DNA of 43,933 nucleotides from Chloroflexi bacterium UBA4733 (GTDB lineage Bacteria > Chloroflexota > UBA4733), in NCBI GenBank assembly GCA_002404055.1, contig DHIZ01000127.1, positions 1-43,933 of the forward strand, in the 5' to 3' direction. A program made the translations under genes and the position numbers. The notes beneath the pieces are model-generated. The model did no database searches, was not told where the DNA came from, and worked only from the letters and a program-made list of their open reading frames with translations. Below, piece by piece: positions 8,548 through 16,451 of the stretch (the first letter of the stretch is position 1; the number at the start of each line of letters is the position of its first letter).

Positions 8548-10287
8548 ATGCTGGTGCAGGTACCCCAGGAGCATGACACGCCGCTGCAGCGGGGGCGGAG
8601 CGGCGGCTTCGCCTGGCGCTATCGGTATGCGCGGGCTGCCGATGCACGCGAGGCGGAAACGTCCGGGCAGGATTACCTGACGCTGCACGTTGCGGAGGGC
8701 AGCCTGGCCTTCGCGCTATGTGATGGCGTCAGCCATTCCTTCTTTGGCAACCTGGCGGCGCGCTTCCTGGGCGATTCGTTGCTGAGTTGGCTTGACCAGG
8801 AGGCGACGCTCACGGGCGAGGTGAATAGTAGCCTTGGCACGGCGCTGCGGGAGCACCTGGCGGCCATTGTTGACGAAGCGACTGCCGTTGTCGAGCAGTT
8901 TCCGCTGCCGGCAGCGATGCCGGCGTTGCAGCGGGAGGCGCTGGAAGAAGCGCGGCAGCGCGGCAGCGAGAGCACTTTCGTCTGCGGGCGAATCGACTTT
9001 CCAGACGGGAGCGTTGCCCACGGTCGTCTGTTGCTGGCCTGGATGGGCGACTCCGTCCTCCGGCTGTGGGGGCCGGATGGGGAAATCAGCAGCATGCTGG
9101 AGGGCGCCTTCGCTACTGCCGAGCGCTGGTCGAGTCGGAGCGGTCCCGTTGGCAGCTCGCCACACGTCTTTGTCTGCCCCCTGCTCGTTGAGGGGCGACT
9201 GGCGATCACCCGAGTCGCGGCGTACTCGGACGGCTTACAAGCGCTCGACCGCTCTGCCGACCTTCCTGATGACGAAACGTTGGAACTGCTCGTGGCGGCG
9301 CTGGCCGACTCCCCAACCAGGGATGACGTGAGCTTTCTCGACATCGCCCTGACGCCGGTTCAGCAGGTGATGCCTTTGCCCGTCGTCATTCCGGCATATG
9401 GCCAGGTAGAGGCCGGCGACGCCGGCGCCATAACGGCGTCCGTACCTGGCGCCCTCCCTGCAGCCACGGCGCCGGGTGGATTGGTATCTGCACAGGTGGT
9501 TGCGTCTGCCACTAGGAACGTCGCGGCAGGCCGGCTCCGGCGATGGTACGTTGGACTCCCAGCAGCCGGACTGCTGGCCCTCGCCCTCTTGGCGGTCACG
9601 TTGGGTTGGTTTCGGCAGGCGCAACAGTCGCCCGGCTACGCTCCTGCATTGCTGGTGGAGATTCCGGCCACGCTGGCGCCGTTGGTGATCGTTCCGACCG
9701 CTCCGCCGGCAACGGCCGTTCCCACCGCCACGCCGATGGCCACAGCAACGCCTACTTCCCTCCCAATAGCCACGCCGACCAGACGCTCACCACTCACATC
9801 ACGGTCCCACGCGTGCAGTATGATTGGACGGAGCAGCGGCGAGCCTGGGCGAGTGGCGACATCGCCGCGCCTGGGTGCCGACCTACGGACGACATCGCCA
9901 AAGGAGCGTCAAACGATGCAACATGTGCTGGTCTCAGTCAGTCGCTACGGCGATTCGGCCTCGTATGATCTCGATGTTCCGGCGGAAGTCGAGGCTGTAG
10001 ACCTGGCTGCGTTGATCGCGCAGGAACTGGAGACACTGGCACCCTCGGGCAACCCCGCTGATCGGTACGAGTTGGATGTTCCGGAGCAACAACGCTCTTT
10101 GCCGCCGGAGGAGACGCTGGCGGCCGCCGAAGTCTGGGGTGGCTCCCACCTGGTCCTTCGGCGAGCGGAGCAGCCCGGCCCGTTTACGAAGAAGCCGGGG
10201 GATTCAAAGCCCGCCGTCAGCCGCGACACGCCGGTAACACGCTGGGTTCCGCTCGGCATCAATGTGCCACCGGGACGGCAGCAATAG
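8548..10287 (+). CDS. PP2C-family Ser/Thr phosphatase, membrane anchored, reading into a ubiquitin-like domain
   Basis: ATG 8548 has GAGG five bases upstream; ATG 8488 is possible. PP2C metal motifs are present in order: FALCDGVSHSFFGNLAA (DG near 59), WMGDSVLRLW (near 165), AYSDGLQAL (near 227) and TRDDVSFLDIAL (near 259). Then come a membrane segment (GLLALALLAVTLGW, near 345), a short Pro/Thr stalk, and poorly structured sequence from about 412 to 456. From residue 457 the same frame encodes a beta-grasp, ubiquitin-like domain. The protein probably dephosphorylates targets of the kinase at 4630. The unusual junction and an internal ribosome site suggest either a real fusion or two genes merged by a lost stop or frameshift. 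Confidence 0.83.
   Translation: MLVQVPQEHDTPLQRGRSGGFAWRYRYARAADAREAETSGQDYLTLHVAEGSLAFALCDGVSHSFFGNLAARFLGDSLLSWLDQEATLTGEVNSSLGTALREHLAAIVDEATAVVEQFPLPAAMPALQREALEEARQRGSESTFVCGRIDFPDGSVAHGRLLLAWMGDSVLRLWGPDGEISSMLEGAFATAERWSSRSGPVGSSPHVFVCPLLVEGRLAITRVAAYSDGLQALDRSADLPDDETLELLVAALADSPTRDDVSFLDIALTPVQQVMPLPVVIPAYGQVEAGDAGAITASVPGALPAATAPGGLVSAQVVASATRNVAAGRLRRWYVGLPAAGLLALALLAVTLGWFRQAQQSPGYAPALLVEIPATLAPLVIVPTAPPATAVPTATPMATATPTSLPIATPTRRSPLTSRSHACSMIGRSSGEPGRVATSPRLGADLRTTSPKERQTMQHVLVSVSRYGDSASYDLDVPAEVEAVDLAALIAQELETLAPSGNPADRYELDVPEQQRSLPPEETLAAAEVWGGSHLVLRRAEQPGPFTKKPGDSKPAVSRDTPVTRWVPLGINVPPGRQQ
9916..10287 (+). CDS. ubiquitin-like (YukD/EsaB-type) beta-grasp protein, possible separate start
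   Basis: ATG 9916 is preceded by AAGGAG (9901-9906) nine bases away, one of the better ribosome sites in the region. It lies in the frame of the PP2C gene. The 123-residue product begins MQHVLVSVSRYGDSASYDLD, then VPAEVEAVDLAALIAQEL, RYELDVPEQQRSLPPEETL and VWGGSHLVLRR. This is the beta-alpha-beta pattern of YukD/EsaB-like ubiquitin-fold proteins, where the closing phrase dGdxLvL is typical. No C-terminal di-glycine, E1 or E2 partner is visible, so conjugation is unsupported; a regulatory role beside kinase and phosphatase is more likely. It could be made both as a PP2C tail and as a free protein. Confidence 0.6.
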   Translation: MQHVLVSVSRYGDSASYDLDVPAEVEAVDLAALIAQELETLAPSGNPADRYELDVPEQQRSLPPEETLAAAEVWGGSHLVLRRAEQPGPFTKKPGDSKPAVSRDTPVTRWVPLGINVPPGRQQ

Positions 10288-10453
10288 TCGACGACCCGGC
10301 GGTGCGGGCACGATGAAGCCGCTCACGGAGCTGGTGCGGTGGGCAGCCAGAGCAAGGCGTGCAGCGTCGCCGACGGCGCGGTGGCACGGCATGTGCGCGC
10401 AGTTCGTGCAGTGTCGCGCTGGCAGCAGCGTCAGGACAGAGGAGCGACAAGAT

Positions 10454-11593
10454 ATGACCGTGACGGCCCATCGACTGCCGGAGAATCCCTTACTGACGCC
10501 GGACGATGTTCCGCCCTTGCGTCCTGGTTGGAAGGTCGTGTGCGCCTTCAATGCCGGCGCTATCAAGTTCGGCGGGGAGACGCTGCTGATGCTGCGGGTG
10601 GCGGAGCGACCGGAGCGGGCGACGCCGCAGCCGGGCGAACAGGAGATTGACCTGAGCGGCGCCAGCCCGACCTTGAAGCCTGTCGATACCTCGCCACCGG
10701 CAGCCGACTACATCGCGGCGCCCATGCTCGATGACGGTCCAGAGCGGCGGGTGGTCGTCCGCTATATCCGGCGCGACACGCCGGGGATGGATAGCAGCGA
10801 CTCGCGGCTGCTCAAGAAGGGTGCCGACACCTATCTGACCTCCATCTCCAGCTTCCGGCTGGCCCGCAGCCGCGATGGCGTGACCTTCACCGTGGACCGC
10901 GAGGCGGCGCTGCGGCCGACGGAGCCGCTGGAGCGCTACGGCATCGAAGACCCGCGCATCACGGAGATTGATGGCGTCTTTTACATCAATTACACCGCTG
11001 TCTCCGAACACGGCATCTGCACCGCGCTGGCCAGCACGCGCGACTTCCAGCACTACGAAAAGCACGGCGTCATCTTCCCGCCGGAGAATCGGGATGTGAC
11101 TATCTTCCCGGCCAGGATCGGCGGACGCTACCGCACGCTGCACCGGCCCGTGCCGAAGGAGATCGGCGTGCCGGCCGTCTGGTTCGCTTCCTCCGACAAC
11201 CTGAAGGATTGGGGCGACCACCGCTTCTGCTTCGGCTCGCGACCGGGAACCTGGGACAGCCGGCGCATCGGCGGCGGCGCGGTACCCATCCAGACGCCGC
11301 GCGGCTGGCTGGAAATTTATCATGGCGTCAATCACGATGGACAGTATGCGCTCGGCGCCGCTCTGCTCGATCTGGAGGAGCCGTGGCGGGTGCTGGCACG
11401 TTCGCCGGAGCCGATGCTCAAGCCGGAAGCGCCCTACGAGACGGAAGGCTTCTTCGGCAATGTCGTCTTCACCTGCGGCTGCATCCTGGAGGGCGACCGC
11501 CTGCGGGTCTACTACGGCGCCGCCGACACGGTCACGGCGGCGGCGGATTTTAGCCTGGAAGAGATCCTTGCCAGTTTGCAGCGGGAGGGATAG
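10454..11593 (+). CDS. glycoside hydrolase family 130 phosphorylase-like enzyme
   Basis: ATG 10454 (MTVTAHRLPENPLLTPDDV) has GGAG nine bases upstream; the frame extends further up but without coding character. The 379-residue protein has GH130 hallmarks: an N-terminal NPLLTP, then YGIEDPRITEIDGVFYINYT (the EDPR Asp is the family's proposed general acid), FPARIGGRYRTLHRP, WDSRRIGGGAVPI, YHGVNHDGQYALGAALLDL and GFFGNVVFTCG. Family members phosphorolyse or hydrolyse beta-mannosides, releasing mannose-1-phosphate in many cases. Sub-specificity cannot be assigned. The next gene starts six bases after the stop, so the two form an operon for sugar catabolism. Probably cytoplasmic; no signal peptide. 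Confidence 0.88.
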   Translation: MTVTAHRLPENPLLTPDDVPPLRPGWKVVCAFNAGAIKFGGETLLMLRVAERPERATPQPGEQEIDLSGASPTLKPVDTSPPAADYIAAPMLDDGPERRVVVRYIRRDTPGMDSSDSRLLKKGADTYLTSISSFRLARSRDGVTFTVDREAALRPTEPLERYGIEDPRITEIDGVFYINYTAVSEHGICTALASTRDFQHYEKHGVIFPPENRDVTIFPARIGGRYRTLHRPVPKEIGVPAVWFASSDNLKDWGDHRFCFGSRPGTWDSRRIGGGAVPIQTPRGWLEIYHGVNHDGQYALGAALLDLEEPWRVLARSPEPMLKPEAPYETEGFFGNVVFTCGCILEGDRLRVYYGAADTVTAAADFSLEEILASLQREG

Positions 11594-11598
11594 GCGCG

Positions 11599-12765
11599 AT
11601 GGTGGCTACAACGGTGGGACTCGGCCTGGTCGGCGCCGGCGGCAGCTTCGGCGCCTTCATTGAGAGCGCGCTGCGCGACATCGAGGGCGCCGAACTGGTC
11701 GCCATTGCCGACGTTAATGTCAATGCCCTGGCGCAAGCGAAGCAGACGTTGGGCGTCGAACGGGCCTATACCGACTGGCAACAACTGGCTGATGACCCAC
11801 AGGTCCATGCCGTGATCGTGGCCTCGCCGCCCTTTACCCAGTACGCAATTGCCCGTGGAATCTTGCAGCGCGGCAAAGCGCTTTTCCTGGAGAAGCCCGG
11901 TTCGATCCACCTCGACGATTTGCAGGCCCTGGTTGACTTGCAGCGCTCCCGGCAGACCCCGGCGACCATCGACTACGTGATGCGCTGGAATCCCCTGCTC
12001 GACGTGGTACGCCAGGTCCGCCAGGGTAACTGGCTGGGGGAGCTTCGCTCCGTCCAGTTCGTCAACTACGCGCAGGACGAAGTGTTGCCGCCCCAGCATT
12101 GGTTCTGGAACCGAGAGAAGAGCGGCGGCATCTTCATCGAGCACGGTGTTCACTTCTTCGACCTTTACGGTGAGCTGGCGGGGTCGCTGCCGAAGGAGGT
12201 TGTAGCGACGCGCTCGGTCCGCGACGACGCTGCGCCGGGTGGCCGGATTGACCAGGTGGACTGCGCCGTGCTACACGACAATGGGATTGTCTGTGCCTAC
12301 TTTCACGCCTTCAACCGGCCCAAGGTCCTGGAGCGACAGCAGGCCGTGTTGGCGTTCGACCGGGGCTTTGTGACCGTGCATGGCTGGATCGCTGACGCCG
12401 TCGAGTTGGATGGCTGGGTGGATCAAGCGGCCGCTGACGCGCTGTGCGGCCTGCCACACCTCACGACGCAGTCGGTGCAGCCGTTCGACAAGGACCTGCA
12501 CGGTCGGGATGTCACCTGGCAACCAGCGAGCAAAGTCACGCTGCGCTTTAGCCTGCCCTACGACCGCGATGAGAGCTATCGCCGCCAGGTGGCGCAAGGC
12601 TTGAGCGACCTGGTCCAGCGCATTCGCGACCCGGGGCACACCCAGCGTGTCACTCTGACCGACGCCCTGCGCAGTCTGGCCGTGGCGTGCGTTGCAACAG
12701 GAACGGCCACCATCGCCCAGGCGAGGGACATATACGCTCGGTATCCGATAGCCACGTATCCTTGA
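11599..12765 (+). CDS. Gfo/Idh/MocA-family NAD(P)-dependent oxidoreductase
   Basis: ATG 11599 follows GGGAGG near the preceding stop. The 388-residue protein starts with a Rossmann motif GLGLVGAGGSFGAF and strand VAIADVN. The family EKP motif is in FLEKPGSIHLDDL, with MRWNPLL and IFIEHGVHFFDLYGEL in the C-terminal substrate domain. The family oxidises or reduces sugars, inositols and related compounds. The six-base spacing to the GH130 gene and the sugar-binding lipoprotein downstream point to a carbohydrate substrate, but not to which one. Its length is at the upper end of normal for the family. Confidence 0.88.
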   Translation: MVATTVGLGLVGAGGSFGAFIESALRDIEGAELVAIADVNVNALAQAKQTLGVERAYTDWQQLADDPQVHAVIVASPPFTQYAIARGILQRGKALFLEKPGSIHLDDLQALVDLQRSRQTPATIDYVMRWNPLLDVVRQVRQGNWLGELRSVQFVNYAQDEVLPPQHWFWNREKSGGIFIEHGVHFFDLYGELAGSLPKEVVATRSVRDDAAPGGRIDQVDCAVLHDNGIVCAYFHAFNRPKVLERQQAVLAFDRGFVTVHGWIADAVELDGWVDQAAADALCGLPHLTTQSVQPFDKDLHGRDVTWQPASKVTLRFSLPYDRDESYRRQVAQGLSDLVQRIRDPGHTQRVTLTDALRSLAVACVATGTATIAQARDIYARYPIATYP

Positions 12766-12830
12766 GTACGTCGGCGTTATGATGGCTGCAGTCTTGTAGG
12801 CCATGACACGCACCGGAATGGAATCGCACG

Positions 12831-14354
12831 ATGCCCAGTCTCTATTCTTCTGCCAATTCTTCTCGCATCCCGCGTCGCCAGTTCCTCGCGCAGTGGGCGG
12901 TGAGCGCCGCGGCCGCCTCGCTGTTGGCGGCCTGCGGGAGCACGACCGCCACGAGCGCTCCGTCGGGCACGGTGAGCAGCGTCACGGCGAGCTCCGCCGT
13001 TGCCATCGCTTCGACGCCCCCCGGCAGCAGTGCCACTTTGGCAAAGGCGACTGCCGCTACTGCCTCGTCGGCGGCGAGTACTGCCGTACCAAAGGCGAGC
13101 ACTGCTGCAACGCCAGCCAAGGGCGCTGTCGTGATCTGGCATGGCTGGGGCAAGACCGGCGGCGGACTGGCCATGACCGAGCAGGCGGACGCGTTCCGGG
13201 CCGCCAATAGCGGTGTCGGCATTGAGATGGTCGACAGTGCCAACGTCCAGAAGTTGATCGCCGCCATCGCCGGGGGCACGCCGCCGGACGTAATGCAGTT
13301 GGTGGAAGGACAGTTGGCGCCCCTTGCCGTCAAGCAGGCGTTTGTGCCGCTGGACGCGAACTTTGCCCGCGACAAAATCGACTTGAACGCTTTCTGGCCG
13401 ATCTCCAAGGATGTCGTGACCTTTCAGGGCAAGACTTACGCCATGCCTCACCATCAGGGCTGTTATGTCTTCTTGTGGAACAAGTCGCTCTTTCAGAATG
13501 CTGGCCTGAATACGGATCAGCCGCCAAAGACGTGGAATGATGTCACCTCCCTGGTACCCAAGTTGACGAAAACGAGCGGTGACCAGTTCACGCAGTTGGG
13601 CTTCGTGCCGATCTGGATTCAGGTGAGTTGGGCGTTGGCCTCCTTCGTCGCCGACGGCGTGCCGATCTTGGCTTCCGATGGCCACAGTGTCGCCTTCGAC
13701 ACCAGCGCCGGGACTAACGCCTTGAGTTGGGCGCCGCAGGTATTTGCGCAGTATCAGAACGGCTACAATGGTTGGAATACCTGGCTCACTGCCGTCAAGT
13801 CGACGTTGCCGGCGGGGCCGCCCGCGCAGACGTTCTACACTCGCGGACAACTGGCGATGGCGTGGTGGGGCAACTGGATGTTCGACGCGATCCAACGGCT
13901 GAGCCCGACGTTGGAGTACGGCGTTTCCGGCATACCTGTCGGCCCGGATTCAACGGCGCAGCCATTGGCGCAGTCCGGCGGTGGCGCCTCCCTGTCCGTC
14001 CCTACAGGCGCCAAGAATGCCGATGGCGGCTGGGGTTTTCTGGCCTTCGTCGGTTCGCCCGATGGGCAGTACCTGACGCAGAAGGATACTTCTGACGTAG
14101 CCGCGCTCATGAGCGCCGCCAGCGATCCGCGTATCCTGAGTAGCAAGCTGGGCCGGTCGGCCGTGCTGCCGCTGTTCAAAGCCGCCACCTCTGGCGCGAC
14201 GCTGAGCAGTCCGGTTGCGGATACGCTGTCCACGGTCATCGCCACTATGCAGACTGCCGTGCTCACCAACAAGCAGTCGGCCCGCGATGCCTTGCACACG
14301 GCGGCGACGAGCATGAACCAGACGCTCAGCGCCTACTACGCCAAGAATGCCTGA
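12831..14354 (+). CDS. extracellular sugar-binding lipoprotein of an ABC transporter (family 1 solute-binding)
   Basis: ATG 12831. The N terminus SSRIPRRQFLAQW has a twin-arginine motif and is followed by a lipobox LLAAC, so the protein should leave by Tat and be lipid-anchored. A Ser/Thr/Ala-rich linker follows. The mature part shows a family 1 pattern: VVIWHGWGKTGG, GTPPDVMQLVEGQL, YAMPHHQGCYVFLWNKSLF, PPKTWNDVTSLV and LAMAWWGNWMF. It most likely binds an oligosaccharide or sugar. No permease or ATPase gene is near, so it depends on components elsewhere. It may be co-transcribed with the GH130 and oxidoreductase genes (66-bp gap). The gene converges on 14397-16451 with only 42 bp between stops. 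Confidence 0.88.
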   Translation: MPSLYSSANSSRIPRRQFLAQWAVSAAAASLLAACGSTTATSAPSGTVSSVTASSAVAIASTPPGSSATLAKATAATASSAASTAVPKASTAATPAKGAVVIWHGWGKTGGGLAMTEQADAFRAANSGVGIEMVDSANVQKLIAAIAGGTPPDVMQLVEGQLAPLAVKQAFVPLDANFARDKIDLNAFWPISKDVVTFQGKTYAMPHHQGCYVFLWNKSLFQNAGLNTDQPPKTWNDVTSLVPKLTKTSGDQFTQLGFVPIWIQVSWALASFVADGVPILASDGHSVAFDTSAGTNALSWAPQVFAQYQNGYNGWNTWLTAVKSTLPAGPPAQTFYTRGQLAMAWWGNWMFDAIQRLSPTLEYGVSGIPVGPDSTAQPLAQSGGGASLSVPTGAKNADGGWGFLAFVGSPDGQYLTQKDTSDVAALMSAASDPRILSSKLGRSAVLPLFKAATSGATLSSPVADTLSTVIATMQTAVLTNKQSARDALHTAATSMNQTLSAYYAKNA

Positions 14355-14396
14355 ACGGGACCGCCCGACCACACGACGCGGCGACTGGCCGGATGG

Positions 14397-16451
14397 TCAG
14401 TGCCTGATCTCCCTCAGCGCGATGCCGGTACCTCCCGCAGCACCGCTCGGCGTGAGCACTTGCAAGTTATGGAACGTACCTGGCGTCGGCTGGTAATAGA
14501 GCAGCACTTGCAACTGGTAGGCGCCGTGAGGCAGGCCGCTCAGCGGTAGCTCGTAGTAGTCGGACACCACTTCGCCCGTGCTCCACGTGGTGGTCGGCGC
14601 GAGGCCGTAGACGGGGTTGCCGTTGTCGACGCTGCGCACGGCGGCGCCGGACGCAGCGAGCAGGCGCAGCGACACTGCCAGGTTGTGGCGTTGCTGCTGC
14701 TCCGCCCTCCAGACCAGCATGATGGGCAGCACCGGCGATGCCGGTGGGATGGCCGTGACCCGTCGCCCGTGCTCATCGAAGAGTTGGTAGCCGAGCAACT
14801 GGAAGCCGCCTTCGAGGAGGGTGGGCAGCGCTGTGATGCCGGGGGGGGGCGACAGGCGGGGGGCGTCACTGAGGGAAATTAATGGGCCTGCGGCCGACGG
14901 GTGGTGGCCGGCTGCCCAGGGGACGCTGCGCGCCAGATAGATCGGTCTGCCTGGATAGCGCTGCGCCAGCACTGACGGTGACAGGTCGGCCAGTGATCCG
15001 GCGCCGAACTCCACAGTCGCGTCCGGCAACGTCTGCGCGACCAGCTTCTGATACCAGAAGATTGTCGCCTGTTCCCAATCGGTGGCGATGACAGCATGTG
15101 GATCGAGGTACGGCAGCGCCGCCGTAGCGAGGCGGTGGCCGCGCCAGCCGGCAGTCAGGTCTTGATGGTAGGCATCGAGCGGCGATCGGGCGGCCGCTTG
15201 TTGCGCATCGTAGGTTTGACGCCCGTGAGATAAGAGCGCGCCAAGGACGAGCAAAGCCACGACTGCCACGGCCGGAGCGCGGGCGTCCCCCAGTGTGGGC
15301 CAGGCGCGGCGAATTGCCAACGTCAGCAGCGCTGCCATGCCTTCCACGCCGGCGGCGACGAGATAAGCGCAGATTACTACCACTGGAATCAAGTAGACGA
15401 CGTTCAGGCCGCCGGGGACGTTCCAATCAATGACCTGGAAGCACACGAGGAAACCGAAGAGTGCTCCGGTCGCCAGTTCCGCCGGACGTGTGCGGATGGC
15501 AACGACCATGCCCAGGGCCGCGAACCACGTGACGAGGCCCAGTTCCGCGCGCAGTGCCTGCCCAAGCAGCATGGCGCGGGCCGGGTACTCGACAGGCGGT
15601 ATGGAAAGTAACGCCCGGCTGAGTTGGGGCGCGAAAACGAGTTCGGCGAACGTAGGCCAGGTCGTCGGGTGGAACTGGTCATAGGATGTGCCGATTGCCG
15701 AGCGGATCGGCAGGTAGAGATAGAGCAAGAGGGGAAGGCCAAAGGCGAGCATCCCCACAAAGATCAAACGCCAATGGCGGAAGAAGCTCGGTGCTACCAG
15801 CAGGGCATAGGCAACCAGGGCCGGTAGGAAGAACGCGCTGGAGCGGTGATGCGCTAGCGCCAGTCCCAGACCGAAGCAGAGCCAGAGCCAGCGGCGGGAC
15901 ACTTGCGTGATGTTGTCCGCCGTACCCGTCCCCAATTCGCTTGCTGACGACGGAGCGCTCCGATCACGTCGCAGCGCCATACCCCAGCGGAAGGCCAGCA
16001 GCAATACGAGCGCCGTGAAGGTCGCGGCGGCGGCACGAACCCCGGCAATGGTGGACCAGCGCCACTCCAGCGGCGCGACCGCCAGCGCCAGCGCGCCGGC
16101 CAGCGCGGCGACGCGCCCCCCACCCAGTGTGCGGACGCCGGAATAGACGAGGGCACAGGCCAGCGCTCCGCAGAGCGCGGAGAGCACGTTCATCTTGACA
16201 GCGGCGCCGCCGGCGGGGTCCAGCGCGATCCAGAGGTGGCCCAGCAAGGTGTAGAATGGATAGCCGGTGTAGTGGGCGATGCCCAGGATGGCCGGGACGA
16301 ACTGGAACTCCCCGGCATCACCGCCGACCTCCGCCGGCGCCAGCGTCCGCAGGTAGGCTGCCAGGGGCAGGAAGAAGGCGGCCGCCAGGGCGATGGCGTC
16401 GAGGGGGGACAGGCTTGCAGTGGGCGGGCGACGCCGTGTGACGGTTGCCAC
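14397..16451 (-). CDS. DUF2723 (TMEM260-like) GT-C membrane protein with C-terminal beta-sandwich
   Basis: GTG 16451 directly abuts the upstream gene's TAG, with GGGAGG just inside that gene, so translation is probably coupled. The 684-residue protein has the DUF2723 signature in its first external loop: TLAPAEVGGDAGEF and GIAHYTGYPFYTLLGHLW. About ten membrane segments follow to near residue 410. DUF2723 proteins belong to the GT-C fold of lipid-linked sugar transferases, and the eukaryotic member TMEM260 is an O-mannosyltransferase. The C-terminal 270 residues are extracytoplasmic and end in a beta-sandwich with APTTTWSTGEVVSDYYELPL and GAYQLQVLLYY. That module recurs in the two genes upstream. 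It probably glycosylates envelope proteins or lipids. Confidence 0.82.
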   Translation of the reverse strand: MATVTRRRPPTASLSPLDAIALAAAFFLPLAAYLRTLAPAEVGGDAGEFQFVPAILGIAHYTGYPFYTLLGHLWIALDPAGGAAVKMNVLSALCGALACALVYSGVRTLGGGRVAALAGALALAVAPLEWRWSTIAGVRAAAATFTALVLLLAFRWGMALRRDRSAPSSASELGTGTADNITQVSRRWLWLCFGLGLALAHHRSSAFFLPALVAYALLVAPSFFRHWRLIFVGMLAFGLPLLLYLYLPIRSAIGTSYDQFHPTTWPTFAELVFAPQLSRALLSIPPVEYPARAMLLGQALRAELGLVTWFAALGMVVAIRTRPAELATGALFGFLVCFQVIDWNVPGGLNVVYLIPVVVICAYLVAAGVEGMAALLTLAIRRAWPTLGDARAPAVAVVALLVLGALLSHGRQTYDAQQAAARSPLDAYHQDLTAGWRGHRLATAALPYLDPHAVIATDWEQATIFWYQKLVAQTLPDATVEFGAGSLADLSPSVLAQRYPGRPIYLARSVPWAAGHHPSAAGPLISLSDAPRLSPPPGITALPTLLEGGFQLLGYQLFDEHGRRVTAIPPASPVLPIMLVWRAEQQQRHNLAVSLRLLAASGAAVRSVDNGNPVYGLAPTTTWSTGEVVSDYYELPLSGLPHGAYQLQVLLYYQPTPGTFHNLQVLTPSGAAGGTGIALREIRH

